Positions 32,881-44,869 of a stretch of DNA of 64,000 nt are shown here, piece after piece. A model generated the notes under the pieces. It ran no database searches. It worked only from the letters and a program-made list of their open reading frames with translations, and was not told where the DNA came from. How positions within the stretch are numbered: position 1 is the stretch's first letter; the number at the start of each line of letters is the position of its first letter. The translations under genes and the position numbers were made by a program. The stretch spans positions 14,086,678-14,150,677 of the forward strand of contig JASSKH010000011.1 in assembly GCA_031763025.1 (NCBI GenBank), given 5' to 3'. This DNA comes from Macrocystis pyrifera. Taxonomy: Eukaryota > Sar > Phaeophyceae > Laminariales > Laminariaceae.

Positions 32881-33625
32881 CCCCCTCTTGAAGCACTCCC
32901 CAAGAGGCATATACCAAAAACCCTCTGGCCATCAAAATGGCTGGTACTTAACTTTTACGCCATGTTTCGACAAGCGAAGGCCGTGCGGTGTTCCTGGTCT
33001 ACACTGCTATCGGTAGTACCTAGGAGAGAGCCCCTGTCGTCTTGCTCTCTCCTTAGCTCCCCTATCTTCTCCAACCCCTCCCCCCACATACTACTGTTAC
33101 TTCTCGTATCCCTGACCCTACCACTTCCCACCGCAAGGGTCCAGTCCTTCCCACCAAGAACGCCCCAAGAAGCATCTACCAAAAACCTGTTGTTCATCAA
33201 AATAGCTGGTTTATACACGCTTTGCGCTTGTTCCAACGCGCAGAATGTCGTGCGGAGTTTTTGTTCTATGATACACTATCGGCAGTAGAGTTCCTGCCGT
33301 CTCACTCCCTCGGTTAGCTCTTGTACCTCTTTCTCCAACCCTTCGCTCCACGTACTACCGCTGCCTCTTACTTCCGGTACCCCATACCCTGCCACCTCCA
33401 ACCGCAAGGGCCAAGTCCTCTTTCCCAAGCACTCCCGAAGTGGCATGTGCGAATAACCCGCTGTCCATAAAAACGGTGCTATGCGCATGTCGTGCAATGT
33501 ATCTGGTCTTCACTCCAACCCGTCGTGCTTAAGACAGAGGTCATGCCGTCTCGCTCTCTTTGTAGCCTTCCTTCCTCCTCGATTTCTCCCCCCCTCAAAA
33601 GCGATACATTTCTCTTAGCCACCTC
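32880..33625. repeat. ~270-bp tandem repeat, about 2.7 copies
   Basis: The word CATCAAAATGGCTGG and its variants occurs at about 32,929, 33,195 and 33,467, giving periods near 266-272 bp. Each unit then has CCGTGCGGTGTTCCTGGTCT-like sequence, GTCTTGCTCTCTCC, TTCTCCAACCC and CCACCGCAAGGGTCCAGTCC. On the minus strand each unit keeps a frame of 70-90 codons (e.g. WGEGLEK in two units), so a repeat protein cannot be ruled out, but no domain is recognised. Confidence 0.8.
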
Positions 33626-33849
33626 ATCCCTCTTTTCTTCTTGGGTCGCCCTTACAATTAATCATGCCATGATCACATTAAGTACGTACGTACGAGTACA
33701 GAGTTCATCAAGACACGAGAGTTTTATCCGAGGGACCGCAGACGCATAAGAGCAGAAAAAACAGTGTGTATATGGCCTCTCTGATTGGTTCAAAGTTGGA
33801 CAAAATCATTTGTAAGAAAGACAGAGTGTTGTGCGTAGATCTTTACATA
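33626..33849. other. Spacer, no supported feature
   Basis: A CGTACGTACGTA run occurs near 33,680. No gene. Confidence 0.35.
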
Positions 33850-36290
33850 TAACCGTTCTTTCTACCCCTCGACATCCAGCACAACCGGTGTCCTTGCCGA
33901 TTCTTCAATCCTGCGTAGAAAAATACAAGTTATAAGGTCACAAAACTACGCCACAGAGATCCTACGTTGCCACGTATGCAGTAAGCATAGTGGACAATGC
34001 AATCTCATATCATCATACTGGATACAACGGACACGACATCCACTTTCTACGAAACAGAGGAACCAAAGAAAACAAAAAAGCGAAGCTAAAACAAAGGAGA
34101 AAATCGAAATACAACAAGAAAACATAGAAGAGACAAACTGTCGTGCCCCCCCGCAGGGCATGTAGCAGACAATTGAATAAAACGAGCTGGAAAAAACGAA
34201 AAATAATAAAACACCTCTACTTGTAAACAGAGTAAGCCTAAGAACCGAGGGATAATAGCAGGCAAACCAAAGCACAAAACACCCTCCAGGTCGCGGCAGC
34301 ACATTGCGGTACGAGTAGCATAGCCAGGTTCTCCCTGCTAGTCCGTGTGGTACCTTGCTACCGTGTCTGCCGTCTCCGTCCAACGTTCGTCAACTATGCC
34401 CCGCCCCTTGGCATCAGACAATTCGAAAGAAGCACAGCAAGGTCGTCATCCACCCACGCCACACGACTCTAAAAATGCTTATCATTAGAAGAAAGGAAGA
34501 GAAATAAATAAAGCGAAAAATCACGGATAAAGAAACGAAGACAAAGGAAGACCACTTCGAACCAGCTGAACCAGTCGGCGGCACGAGTAGTATAGGCATG
34601 TTCTACTTCCTAGTCGTCCTGGTGCCTTGCTACCCTGTCTGCCATCTGCTTCCTAGTTTCGTCCCCCGCAGTTTCCTTCTACTCTGCCTGTTCCCCACCC
34701 TCCCCGCATTCCGTTGGTCGGGTTTTCTGCTACTCCTCCTGTTTCTCCCCTCCCCCCCATTCCCTTCAACAACACCGACGGCGGACGAGCGGCGCTGGCT
34801 CTTTAGCCTAGCTTCATTCTCGTGCCACCTCACCATGAACCGTTCGGCTGCTTCGGGAATCCTCCAATACCACTTCCCCGCCTTTTTTGCTGCAGCCGAC
34901 CACAGTGCGGTTTCAACTGCCAACACCAAGGGGGCAAAGTTCCGTTTCCCCATTCGGTGGCTCGGAACTCCCTAAGGTCTTCGACTATGCATCTATGCCA
35001 AGTCTTGAACTGTCCGCCAGGTCTGGGGTTCTTCTCACCAGCCATCGTCCCGAACAATACCCGACTGGGTATTTGCTGCATTCTTTGCCGTGCCACTCCC
35101 CCCGCAAAGAAGAGCCACCGTTTACGAATGGTCGTTTCCATGCCCTCGCAACGTGTCATCTAGATCTATTTCCCGTAGGAGAGGGTGGTATGGTCAGTAC
35201 GAAGTCGGCGCTGGAAGCCAATGACTCGCAACAGGACTTGATGGTGAGCCGTGCGAATCTTGGCAAAGCGCTCTGCTCTGACGGTCCACGTCACACACCC
35301 GTACATCGATTTCCCAAACCACCTCGAACTTCAGCTTTCCGACTTTCAGGCTAAGGGGGGAGGTCGTCCTATCAGACATCTCCGGGCCGAACGGTTTGAG
35401 GCATGCTCACATGAGATGGATCCGTCGGTCGATTTCGAGCGAGAGGTCAGCATTTTCGTGGATAATTCCGCCAAGGTGTACAAAAAAACTGGACCGTCTG
35501 CTTATACCTCTGGCCTGCTGCTTCCATGACCAGTGGTGGTGCGAGAGTCGTCTGGTCTGGTGTTTGTAGAAGCATTGTCTCTGTCTTCTTTTCCGACACC
35601 GTGTGGCCTGCTGCTTCGAAGACAGTCACGATGACTGTCATCATTTTTGTGAGTCCTTCAGCCGACTTCGAGACAAGTCCTGCGCCAACGAAGCACAACA
35701 TGCCCCAAACAAGCTTTCGCACGCATGCCAACGGCTCCTGCTCCTCCGTTCCGACTACTCCAGCATCACAGAGTTGGACCAATTCCCTTACGATGGCTTG
35801 GTCTTGGCTGAAGCTTACTGGTACCACGTAAAACGCAGCAGCGAAGAAAACGGTGAATAGTAACGGTAACACACCAGCCTTGCCGCAGCCCCTGACATCA
35901 AACCATTTCGAGAGCTCGCCGTCATCCGTACGCACACGAGCGCGCATGCCATCGTGGAAGTTCTCAGCATCTTGGTTGGTACACCAAAGCGTGTGAGTAC
36001 CTCCCATGAGAGCCTTTGGTCGAATGAGCCGCACATGCGCTTTCTGCAGCTCGATGAAGCACACGTACATGGGATGTTCCTGTGTCGTCCGAGCTCTTGC
36101 AACCCGCGCGCGACGAACAACATATCAATCGTTGATCGAGCGGGGGGAGGCTGAAGCCGCACTCTGTACTCCGGGAGAAAATCCTCGGTCTTGCAGGAGT
36201 TGCCGAGGCGAAAAAGGACAAAGTAAGGATAACTTGGCCTTGTCGAGACAAAATCAGTTTCGATCGATGTCATCCTCGCCAATAGCAGGG
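33850..36290 (-). mobile_element. LINE family A, 5'-truncated copy with RT, C-terminal region and 3' UTR
   Basis: On the minus strand: an RT fingers fragment (PARSTIDMLFVARGLQELG, about 36,100), a motif A region that is out of frame, then a 207-codon frame (35,447-36,070) with MRARVRTDDGELSKWFDV, VWGML and KKTETMLLQTPDQTTLAPP. The expected YADD after VWGML reads CFVG, so the catalytic aspartates are gone and this copy is dead. The C-terminal region follows: RQRMQQIPSRVLFGTMAGE and FKTWHRCIVEDLREFRATE (about 34,920-35,160), then RFMVRWHENEARLKSQRRSS (34,830). The 3' UTR runs from about 34,600 to 33,850 and ends with the family tail. It is the reference for the truncated 3' ends at 9.1, 12.8, 13.5 and 23.6 kb. 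Confidence 0.9.
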
Positions 36291-36690
36291 CTCCTGGCGT
36301 GTGTTTGTACCTGTATTTAGTATTAACTGATTTTGGTCAAAAAGTGGCCAGGTATACGTCATTTAGGCTAAAACTTTGAGATTTTGTTTTATTTTCAGCA
36401 ATAATAGTGTGGATTTGCTTGGGAAGCTAGGCACGTATGTAATCGCACAGCCGTGCTTGGGCAAAGCGTTGTGTGGGCCGGTGGGTCTGCTGGTGGGTCG
36501 ATCCGTGGGTGGGTGTGTACATGGGTGGGTTGGTCAATCGAGTTGTACATGGATGGCTTAATGTTTTCCGCGTGCATGTGGGTATTGCCCCTGATATTCT
36601 ATAAAATATATTTACTGCATATATTTTCCGACTATTAATAGGGGATGCAATCTGATCAAAACCCTCCATTGAAAAATCAATTTTTCATAC
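36291..36690. other. GGGT-rich short repeats, no gene
   Basis: At 36,475-36,545 words like GGTGGGT and GGGTGGG repeat (potential G-quadruplex). Otherwise unremarkable. Confidence 0.45.
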
Positions 36691-37070
36691 GTCTTGTATT
36701 GTGAACTGGAAATGTGGTCCAGGCAGAACGAATTTTCCAAGGGGGCTACCGATTTTTTCTCGTTCATTATTGAGAATTGACACGTGAAACAAAGTTCTCC
36801 AGAATCGCGCGGTCGAGAGGAGTCAAAAACAGGTCTTGACAAAAATCCATGAACAATGGCCCTTTTTCGATTATTTTTACAACAGTTTTCCCCGAAATGT
36901 TGAAAAAAAAAAAAAACGAAAAGTGATCAGAACAGAAACAAAAATAGAGACGACGCCCAACGCACACCTGATATATCGAGAATGTTTGTATGTATACAGG
37001 AGTAGGTGAAGGGCTGTGTGAGACATATATGTATATCCACAGTAAGGAATCTGTCCATACACGATAAAAT
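36690..37070 (-). repeat. Dispersed repeat R2, copy 2
   Basis: Reverse-complement counterpart of 12,230-12,640, collinear over about 380 bp. No terminal structure was found. Confidence 0.75.
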
Positions 37071-37764
37071 ACATGTCATATAAATATGTATCACCAGATA
37101 CATGAAGTTGCTTATGTTTGTCTAGGCCCTTCATTCACTTGGTTATACTGCTCCGCGCCAAGCGAGTCCACGACAAATAGTCGTGGTTAAAACGATGTTA
37201 GCTTTTTTGCATTCCTCTGTTTATTTGCTCTCTGACACCAACCTCAAGATAGAAATCCTCACATGAAATCCAAGCTAACACGTTCCCACACTACATTTAA
37301 TATTACCCAACACTGAATTCAATATAAAAAAATCCGCCGCAACATTTTCGAGAATTAGTCGAAGTATAGATGCCCAAAACTGGACTTAGATTCCAACCAG
37401 ATACGGTCAAAACAGAGCGAGAAAGCCGATGCTACAATACGTTCAAGATAACCAAATTCACGTTTTATTTTTCAGGGGTTTATGAGGATCGAAGCTCTCC
37501 GCACAACAACACAGCACGTCCAAGCAATGAGTGACATATCCTCGAATTACCGCTCATCTCCGCTAAAGCGATCCACGTCGGGTGCCGCAGCTTTTGAAGG
37601 AGCGAATTCTGGCGGTGGTCCTAGAGGTGGCGGTTGAGGAGCACCCCGGGCGGTTGGTTGTGAGGGGACAGCATCAAAAACGTATATCTACGGTGTTGTA
37701 CTCATTTATACATGTAGCATCCGAGCTGCTTTGACCTGAAGCATGGTGGCGGGACTCTTCACAT
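37071..37764. other. Intergenic, no supported gene
   Basis: No frame, repeat or RNA was recognised. Confidence 0.4.
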
Positions 37765-38227
37765 TTGTCAAGGCACCAATTTGCAACTACAAAAATAACT
37801 AGAATCATGAACCTCTGTCCGCTCGCATTATTCGTTGTTCTTCTTATTCGTGATGGAGCGTATGCCCCAAGCTCAGCAAAGCGCTTCCTTCATAATGCTT
37901 TGTCGAGTAGTACCCCCAACCGAGAAGACGAGTGGATCGCCAATACGTTTACTGTTCCATTGTGTTGTAGACCTCCAGGCAACAGGAACGATGCAAATAA
38001 ATTTAAAGCAGGAAGACACAAGGGTACTTGTTGCAGATCATCTTCGTTCTCAGGGTGTCACTGCTTGGATTCGCTGCAGGTACCCGCGCCTCAGATACAT
38101 TCTTGTTGCTGCAGCCTCGATGCCACACCCCCCCCCCCTGCCCCTCTTTGACAATATGTTTTCCTGGCGTCGACTCTTCATGGCGGAAAGTTTGATATTT
38201 ACCACCCATCGACGAACTCTACATTAG
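37765..38227 (+). CDS. Possible small secreted protein, unrecognised
   Basis: A 128-codon frame (37,765-38,151) has an internal Met at 37,807 followed by a good signal-peptide-like stretch, NLCPLALFVVLLIRDGAYA, then SSAKRFLHNALSSST. It later becomes Cys-rich. A second frame (37,835-38,227) has equally natural composition from about 37,970 (QEDTRVLVADHLRSQGVTAW), so an intron or a frameshift may join the two. No family is recognised. It lies 1.2 kb upstream of the glycosyltransferase-like gene on the same strand. Confidence 0.3.
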
Positions 38228-39403
38228 GCTCGGTGGCTACACGCATGTGCTCGTCAGCGCCGGCCGATGCAAAGTATGCCCCTTTCTTGATGTCAGGCAT
38301 TAAGTCAAGCAATATAAAGTATAAAGAATAGACATGTACGTGTGCGATTCGCAACAGTGCCTACATTTGCTTCAGCGAACACGAGTAACGACAGATGTAG
38401 AACCTAAACAGAAACATACGTGGTGCGTTTTCGGAGCTACAGTAGGTCTACTTTCTTAAAGTCTAAGCGTGTGGTGTATTTTTCGGGTAACATTTCCTTG
38501 TCTAGCATCCGCCTTCTACAAGTCACCGTCCGAGGAAAGTGTTGGTCTTCGGTAGCACGCCAGGTTACCTACGAAGCGCGAATAATACGACAGCGACAAC
38601 CGTCTACCTCGAAAGACAACAACACCGCCATCAAAAAAAAAAAAGCCCGGCACTAATGCGGATAGGGTTATCCACAATTGTGCGCACACAGAGACCGTTG
38701 CTGAGTCAAAGGGGATAGGCCGCACTTGGAAACGCACGGTTTCTGAGAGACATACGAGATATCAAGGGGTGCCCGTTCGTTATGGCCATTCGCAATCTTC
38801 TATGTTCTGAGGAATCTGCGTTCGTCCGTCTCGTATATATTCCACAATGGTCGAACAAAAAAAATAATTATGGTTCATAAGTACCGGTTTATAACAGTAT
38901 TGGTATGTCCGTCCAAACGTACCGTTCTTGTAGTTCCTATTATGTTGTATAAACCTTGATGTTTCGTTCTGCCGGCGTTTTTACTGCACCCATGGAGTAT
39001 GCGGCGGTTTGTATCTTCGAACGAGACGACAACAACGGTATGGAGACTGAAGAAAGCGGCCTAGAACAATGAGAAACACGTATGTGTGTCCCCTGTGAAG
39101 GGCGTATCGTGCAGACGGCCTTGCGGCAACTATTTCGGAACGATAATCGTCGGCACATTGACATCCCGGAGCAAGGGACAAAACGAGCAATATGTTTGTT
39201 GTCATCAACGAACGAACCGTCCGCAGGCAGTGTAAATGTGCAGCAATACTAAGACCATGCTGTGTCCGTGCCGTACAATTCATTTCGACTGTAACGCGGG
39301 GCCTAGCTTCGTCAACTTCCTAAACCAGTCGCCAATACTGCAGTTGTAATCGTCATGGTTTTCATCGTCACCTTTTTGCTTTGAACTCCCACGTCTGAGT
39401 GGC
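38228..39403. other. Upstream region of the glycosyltransferase-like gene
   Basis: No gene was recognised. A TATATA word is not clearly placed relative to a start, so no promoter is called. Confidence 0.4.
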
Positions 39404-39577
39404 GTGGGACACCACCGGCAAACCAGGCGCCTAACTCCGTGCATGGGTAACCAGAGTATTCGCTGCTTTGTTTCCCGCCCTATGCCGTATGTAATGACAT
39501 CCCCTGCGTGTGACGAAGCAGCAGGTACAACTGTGGAACCATATGCGAGGTCACAACTACCTCAGCCCTTGCGACGG

Positions 39578-40483
39578 ATGAGGGTAATCTTGGCGATCTT
39601 AGCGGTGGCAGTGGTTAGAACCACAGCTGATCCCTCAGTAGCCCTGGCCCCCTTCGATCACGAATCGTTGGAGGTAAATGATTTCACGTGCGCTGACGCT
39701 ATCAGGCTGATACCACCCAGCGTGGAAACACCTGTGATATTGCAACTATTCAACAACGACTACTTGAAGATGGAGGAGAATTTCTTGTTGATTATGAGAC
39801 AAAATGCGCCTCAACGACTCGGTAGCTTGTACCTTGTGTGCTTCGACAGTGATTCCGTTGCTAGGATGGATGCATTGTTTGGCCTTCCCTGCGCTCTTAT
39901 CAATGGTGTGACGGACAGGCGTCTTCTACTAGCGACGAGGGTAAAGATGATTGGGTGCCTGTTGGAAGGAGGACATGATGTCCTTGTGTCCGACAATGAC
40001 GCCTTGTGGCTAGCTGACCCAGTCCCAGATTTACAAGCGACTGACGGCAATATGCTTTTCCAGCGGGGCAGTTTCCCTAGCTGGTTCAGTGAGCCCGTTA
40101 ACGGATTGACGTTGTGCGACGGGTTCGCGTTGTATAGAGCGGGTGGCCAGGGCATGGACAAGTTTCAAGAACTCATGAGAAACGCGCTGAACGACACCGA
40201 GTCAGATCAAGTGGCCCACAACCAGGCGGCACACGAGCTCGGTCTAACGTGGGACTACAATGCGAAGAACAGCGATATGAGGAATACTGAAAGCACGGCG
40301 CCCGGACTAGGAGTCTTGACGGCCCTCCCCGACCCCTTTGTCGTGACGCTTCTGCCCCATAACAAATACACTCGTAACTGCGACAAGACACCCATATCAT
40401 CAGATACCCTCATTGCCCATTGCTTTCCTCGCAAACGAAGGGTGCGTGCCATGAAAAAATTAAACTTGTGGTTGGCAGACTAG
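39578..40483 (+). CDS. Nucleotide-diphospho-sugar transferase-like protein (GT77 / PF03407 type)
   Basis: The frame is open from 39,404 (359 codons). I prefer the in-frame Met at 39,578 (302 residues) because RVILAILAVAVV directly after it makes a signal peptide or type II anchor; the 58 residues before it are low-complexity. The lumenal domain holds TPVILQLFNNDYLKM, LYLVCFDSDSVARMDALFG, then KMIGCLLEGGHDVLVSDNDA followed by LWLADP. This is the family's buried strand ending in a DxD box (DND) that binds the metal and sugar nucleotide, and the W...DP pair. FQRGSFPSW, LCDGFALYRAG and a late NKYTRNC follow. Length and order fit a short GT77-like enzyme, probably in the Golgi transferring a sugar to protein or polysaccharide. 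Donor and acceptor cannot be told. The single-exon frame is unbroken. It stands alone among repeats. Confidence 0.85.
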   Translation: MRVILAILAVAVVRTTADPSVALAPFDHESLEVNDFTCADAIRLIPPSVETPVILQLFNNDYLKMEENFLLIMRQNAPQRLGSLYLVCFDSDSVARMDALFGLPCALINGVTDRRLLLATRVKMIGCLLEGGHDVLVSDNDALWLADPVPDLQATDGNMLFQRGSFPSWFSEPVNGLTLCDGFALYRAGGQGMDKFQELMRNALNDTESDQVAHNQAAHELGLTWDYNAKNSDMRNTESTAPGLGVLTALPDPFVVTLLPHNKYTRNCDKTPISSDTLIAHCFPRKRRVRAMKKLNLWLAD

Positions 40484-41330
40484 ACAGTGTCGTGAGACTC
40501 GTAGACCTTGGTACCGATGGAGCTTGTCCCCGAGCTAAGTCGGAAACAACTCAACGTGTTCAGCAGGGGTATTCGTGCGAGACGTCGGTGGGGGTTTTCG
40601 TGCGAGTCGCCCGCCTTTTTTTTAGTCATGTGATGGCAATCCGTATTGAATTCCGATATTGCCACTGCTGATGATTTGAAGCAATACCTTTAGCGGGCAC
40701 TGTTATATATTTATCACGCCGGTGTTTTGAGGTGAGAGAGGCGGTGGAGTTGATATGTGTTCGTATACTCCGTTTCAACTGAATGAGGTTACTAAACAAG
40801 TTAAAATAATCCCCTTGAAGAATATTCGATTGGATACGATAAAGGGAAGAATCACTTTTCATTGACGAGTGCCTCTTATCGTTAGTGCGATGTGTTAGAC
40901 CATAGTCAGACAATGCTTTGGTTTCTTTTGTTTTGGCCGGTCAATAGCGGGACGATGGACTGCGCAAAGATACATATCAATATGGCGGTACGGTACTCGT
41001 TGGGCTGTTTGAGAGTTTTTAAGCGCGTGGCAGCGTTGATCGAGTTCGCCTGTTGTTTATTTCTTGCCACCACTCACGATTGTGACCGATGAGCCGTTGC
41101 CTGCGATAGTCGAGTTGTGAGGTTCTTACCTGCTTTGGTTGAGTTTTCAGAGGTTCACGGCGGCATTGACGAAAGTCTACCGTTTTACCTGGTAGCGTAT
41201 ATAGGCACGATTGGGCTGTATTCGATGACCAATATGCATATTGGTCTAGGAATAGCTGAAGTGTATTTGGTTTGTGAGGTACTACTCGTACACATATATG
41301 AGAGGTGATTGTTCAAAGCTTCAAGCATGG
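40484..41330. other. Intergenic, no supported gene
   Basis: Several 60-95 codon frames lack motifs. No repeats were recognised. Confidence 0.4.
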
Positions 41331-41660
41331 ACATGGATCGTCCCTTCCGAGGTGGTCGTGGGTACTAGTGAGTAAGTGTAACGAGGCGCGACCTCCGTAC
41401 CTGCGGTAGTCAATCTGCGATGGAGAAGGCTCGCATCATACTGAGGGTTGTGCGGAACCAACACGACCGAACCACTAATCACACGGAGGTATGAATCCGC
41501 CAAGTTTTGATTCGTTCTTGGAAGATACACAAAATCGTCAGCAGCATCGGCAGCAGACGTGACCACGACAGCAACAATAGCTGCAGTAGTAATAGGGCAC
41601 ACGGGGCCAAGATTGGCGTCACTGTACTCTCGGTTTGTTCTAATCCTTGAACCATTTACA
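41331..41660 (+). repeat. CAG-cored dispersed repeat R3, copy
   Basis: GAGGCGCGACCTCCGTACCT and GCATCATACTGAGG match the head at 15.34 kb. They are followed by a degenerate CAG core and AGGGCACACGGGGCCAAG, CTTGAACCATTTACACACGT. Confidence 0.7.
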
Positions 41661-41870
41661 CACGTGACCGATGATCTGGAGCGTGACGGGTCTTACGCAG
41701 TGAGGAGATAAACAGCACTCGTGATGAAGGTTCAGAAGACTGTCGTGTCGCCTTACGTCGAAGAGCAGTACACAATGGTTCATGTGGGATGTCGGTCGGG
41801 GCCGAAGTCATACGTACATCCAGGACATTAGTAACCCCGAACCTTTCATGCCTTCTACCCTGTACGAGCT
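41661..41870 (+). repeat. Direct repeat D1, left copy
   Basis: GCGTGACGGGTCTTACGCAG, GATGAAGGTT, TCGGTCGGGGCCG and CATCCAGGACAT match 44,345-44,530 in the same orientation. The pair brackets the copia remnant; whether these are its terminal repeats is unproven. Confidence 0.6.
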
Positions 41871-41899
41871 GGGTCAGCCATTAAACGTATAATTAATCA

Positions 41900-42250
41900 T
41901 GGAGTCGTACCGCGTGACCCACTGCGAATCAGGACTTGAAATTTTGAGGCACTGACCCTGACAGATCAGTGAATGTGCAAAACAAGATAAATAAAAATGA
42001 TGACATGTTTATAATTCGACTTGAACTCGACGAGATATCGGCGAAAATTCGAAAACACTCTATTTTTGCACTAATTTCCAGCTACATTCAGTAATAAAAA
42101 AGTCGTTCCCGATCAACGTGAAATTTGATGAGGACGCTACTGGGGGTACAAAACAAGATCGACATCAGCTTAATAGCCCAATTCGTCGCCTATCACGAGA
42201 TATAGCCAAAGTATTATTCCAGACTTGAATCAAGTGTAATGAGAAAAACG
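41900..42250 (-). repeat. Dispersed repeat R1, copy 2
   Basis: Reverse-complement counterpart of 8480-8760. From here to about 42,450 similar words (GATATCTC, GAGATAT) recur, suggesting that the parent repeat has internal subrepeats. Confidence 0.7.
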
Positions 42251-42450
42251 TATTTACCGCGATGCAGCGCTCAATTTTACTATTTTCAATCTCAAAAACT
42301 TCCACCGTATTTGTGACGCCCATCCGAAATTAAAGCGTTCATGGATTTTGCATCGTTCCTTTTATTAGAGGAGGTTCAGTCGGGCTTCTATGTTTTGGGG
42401 TTTATTTTCATCGATATCTCTCGGACAAAAAAATCAAAACTAAAGAATTC

Positions 42451-43200
42451 GGCACGACGCGTCTCGGTTAATGCACGGACAACACTGTGTCGAAATTTCA
42501 TGTCCAACTGCTGCGTAAAATTGGGAGCTGCATGGCCGATCTCCCGAATCGACGGGGTCTTGGCCGACCCAGCTCGTACGTATTCCACGTGCTCTACCGC
42601 ACGTAACAGTTCGATGCTCACAGCTTACAGCTGCTGTACTCCGAGCACACTCAACACCCCCCCCCTGTTCGGTGTACGGGATTAGGAAGCCATTCACTTA
42701 CACACAAAAAAGGGAAAAAAACACGCCGGAAACCTACTGACAACTTCCAAACTGAGTAAAGAAAACCCAAAACAAATCAAACCAAACAGAATAAAATTTA
42801 AATATGATAAAACGTACCATCACAGTCCCTTTATTGAAAACCGCCTTCGGTGAACGCCAATACATCGTCCACAATGCCCGTTAAAACGGCAACTATTCAA
42901 ATTCACAATCTCAGCAACAAAAACATACCCTCAAGAACTGCCAATGTATTTTATTTAACTCAATGACAAGCGTCTATAGTTACATTATTCTCAAAACAGA
43001 TTATATATCCCAAAACAACAAAACATAAAATTTTCCTCGCTAACATCGATGTTGGTGACAACCATCTGTCACGCCATATTACATCTCACTTGCACGTGAA
43101 ACTAATTTGCTTCTTCGCGTAACATGTTCTCTGTTGTCCTAACCCATTCTCCAATCAATAATGACCCCATTCGAATCACCTATCTTCATTTATTTCATTT
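42451..43200. other. AT-rich, no supported gene
   Basis: No gene was recognised. It may belong to the neighbouring retrotransposon remnant. Confidence 0.35.
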
Positions 43201-43215
43201 CGATTAAACGTAAAC

Positions 43216-44220
43216 CTACTCAGCCATTCTATTCAGCTTTTCTCGTATTGAAGACGGGGGCGGGAGGAAACCATCCAAATACACCCCTCTCATCTCTATA
43301 TTAGTAGGCGGTGGCGGGAACAAATCATCAACAAGCACGCTATTCGTCTCTACTCCGATAATCTCTACAGTAGTTATCGGGGGCGGGACGGGGGGGGATT
43401 TCGGGGGGGATACTGAAGTGACTTCAGCTATCTTAACCGGGTATGAGGAAAGCCTGGTAGCACCTACCGAAGAACGTTTGAGATCATGAGGGAAAATGAT
43501 ATTGCCTCTCAAGAGGCGCACTCCAGTCTAGTGTGACGGCATGCTTGACTTGAACTACGTGAAGGGAGAACAGGTTTATAGCAAGGCCGTCCACCACATA
43601 TACTCGCGGACACTGTACGCCCACGCCGGTATCACAGTGCATCTTTAAGTTCAAGATCGCTATGAAACGAGCCTTCTTGACTGTACCATCACCAATCGTG
43701 ACCCGTTCCTGACCGTTGGAGGGCGCCTTGCGATTGAATACGTTTGTGGCGTCTCCTGTCATGTGATCACTAGCACCGCTATCGCACATCTATACATTTC
43801 AATCAGAGAACGTTATATACAGCCGATTGATCAATTAATACATGCTCAAACATGCATTGAAGCACAAAAAATGTTGTTTGTGCCGTTTGCTCTCTACCAT
43901 GACCATCTCGGCCAGGGTTGCGCCACCCCGGCTGCCGCTGCTGTTGACTACCACTGCTCCAGGACGTTTCATGCCGCAGCCGATGTTTCTGTTCTTGCTG
44001 CTGCTGCTCCTACTGCTAACGCTGCTGCCGTGGATACTGCCGCCGGAAAAAAACTGCTGAAGGTGTTGGTACTGCTTCTGTTCGTGGTTCGACCCCCGGT
44101 TCCCCCATCCACTCTTTCGGTACCGTCCCCAGCTCCCATGGTCACCATCCGTCATTGCACGCGCGCCTCTGACGATCTCGCCTCCACGCTCTAGCTTGTA
44201 CGAGAGGCTTGCTCTTCTTC
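43216..44220 (-). mobile_element. Ty1/copia-type LTR retrotransposon remnant (gag end and protease)
   Basis: The minus strand shows a Gag-like Gly/Ser-rich part (about 43,835-44,155) followed by a copia-type aspartic protease region (43,484-43,789) recognised by CDSGASDHMTGD, VTIGDGT and VYVVDGLAINLFSLHVV, and then an unplaced Pro-rich part. Integrase, RT and RNase H are absent from the window. It is an old, broken fragment with at least a few interruptions. Direct repeats at 41.66-41.87 and 44.34-44.53 kb flank it and could be remains of its ends, but this is not shown. Confidence 0.8.
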
Positions 44221-44344
44221 CTTCCGCCGATGCTTACAACGAGCGGGATTCTGTCCGTCCTTGTTTACCGACCTCCAAGTTAGCGATATGAGGATCGCTC
44301 TAACCGCGTCCCCTAGCCCATGGCGTCACGACATACACGCTAGC

Positions 44345-44530
44345 GTGATCGATGCTCTTGGGCGTGACAGGTCTTACGCAGTTACGCGAGGTAGGCAACA
44401 CTCATGTTGAAGGTTGGAAAAACTCGTTTTGTATTATATCGAGTAGAAGTGAACGAGGGTTCACTTCCGACGTCGGTCGGGGCCGCAAAGACGCTTACAC
44501 CCAGAACATGAAAATCCCTCAATCCCCAAA
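44345..44530 (+). repeat. Direct repeat D1, right copy
   Basis: Matches 41,661-41,870 (GGCGTGACAGGTCTTACGCA, GTTGAAGGTT, GTCGGTCGGGGCCGCAAAGA). A weaker match (TGACTTAACGCAGTG) is seen at about 49,060-49,100. Confidence 0.6.
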
Positions 44531-44546
44531 CCGCACATGAGCCACA

Positions 44547-44866
44547 GGCGCGTCCCTGGTGGCTTGGTAGGTGGTCCGCGAAGCGACTAAAATCAATGAG
44601 GTGGGTTGAAGCTTCACCGAGTGTATACTCGTAAGGACGGGCTCCTGCATACAATATGAATTGGCCGAGTGCATGAAAGCGTGACACAGCGACAGTCGAT
44701 TAAAACCCACAGGCGGCGGGAATGCTAAACTCTATACGCGACAAGTTCTGAAGACACGTATCGGGGGGAGGAGGGGCGACACCTGGGACCACGGCTTGCC
44801 CAAGACGAAAATCGCTGAGGGTAATACCACCTACGAAAGAAGCTGGAAAGTAAGAGTGATGATGGA
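44547..44866 (+). mobile_element. tRNA-derived SINE, copy 5 (diverged)
   Basis: The A box TGGCTTGGTAGG lies at 44,560-44,571. The B box is damaged (GTGGGTTGAAGCTTCACCG). The body GGCGGGAATGCTAAACTCTA and GGACCACGGCTTGCCCAAGA ends AAGTAAGAGTGATGATGGAA with no clean A-tail. It is older than copies 1-4 and in the opposite orientation. Confidence 0.85.
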
Positions 44867-44869
44867 AAA

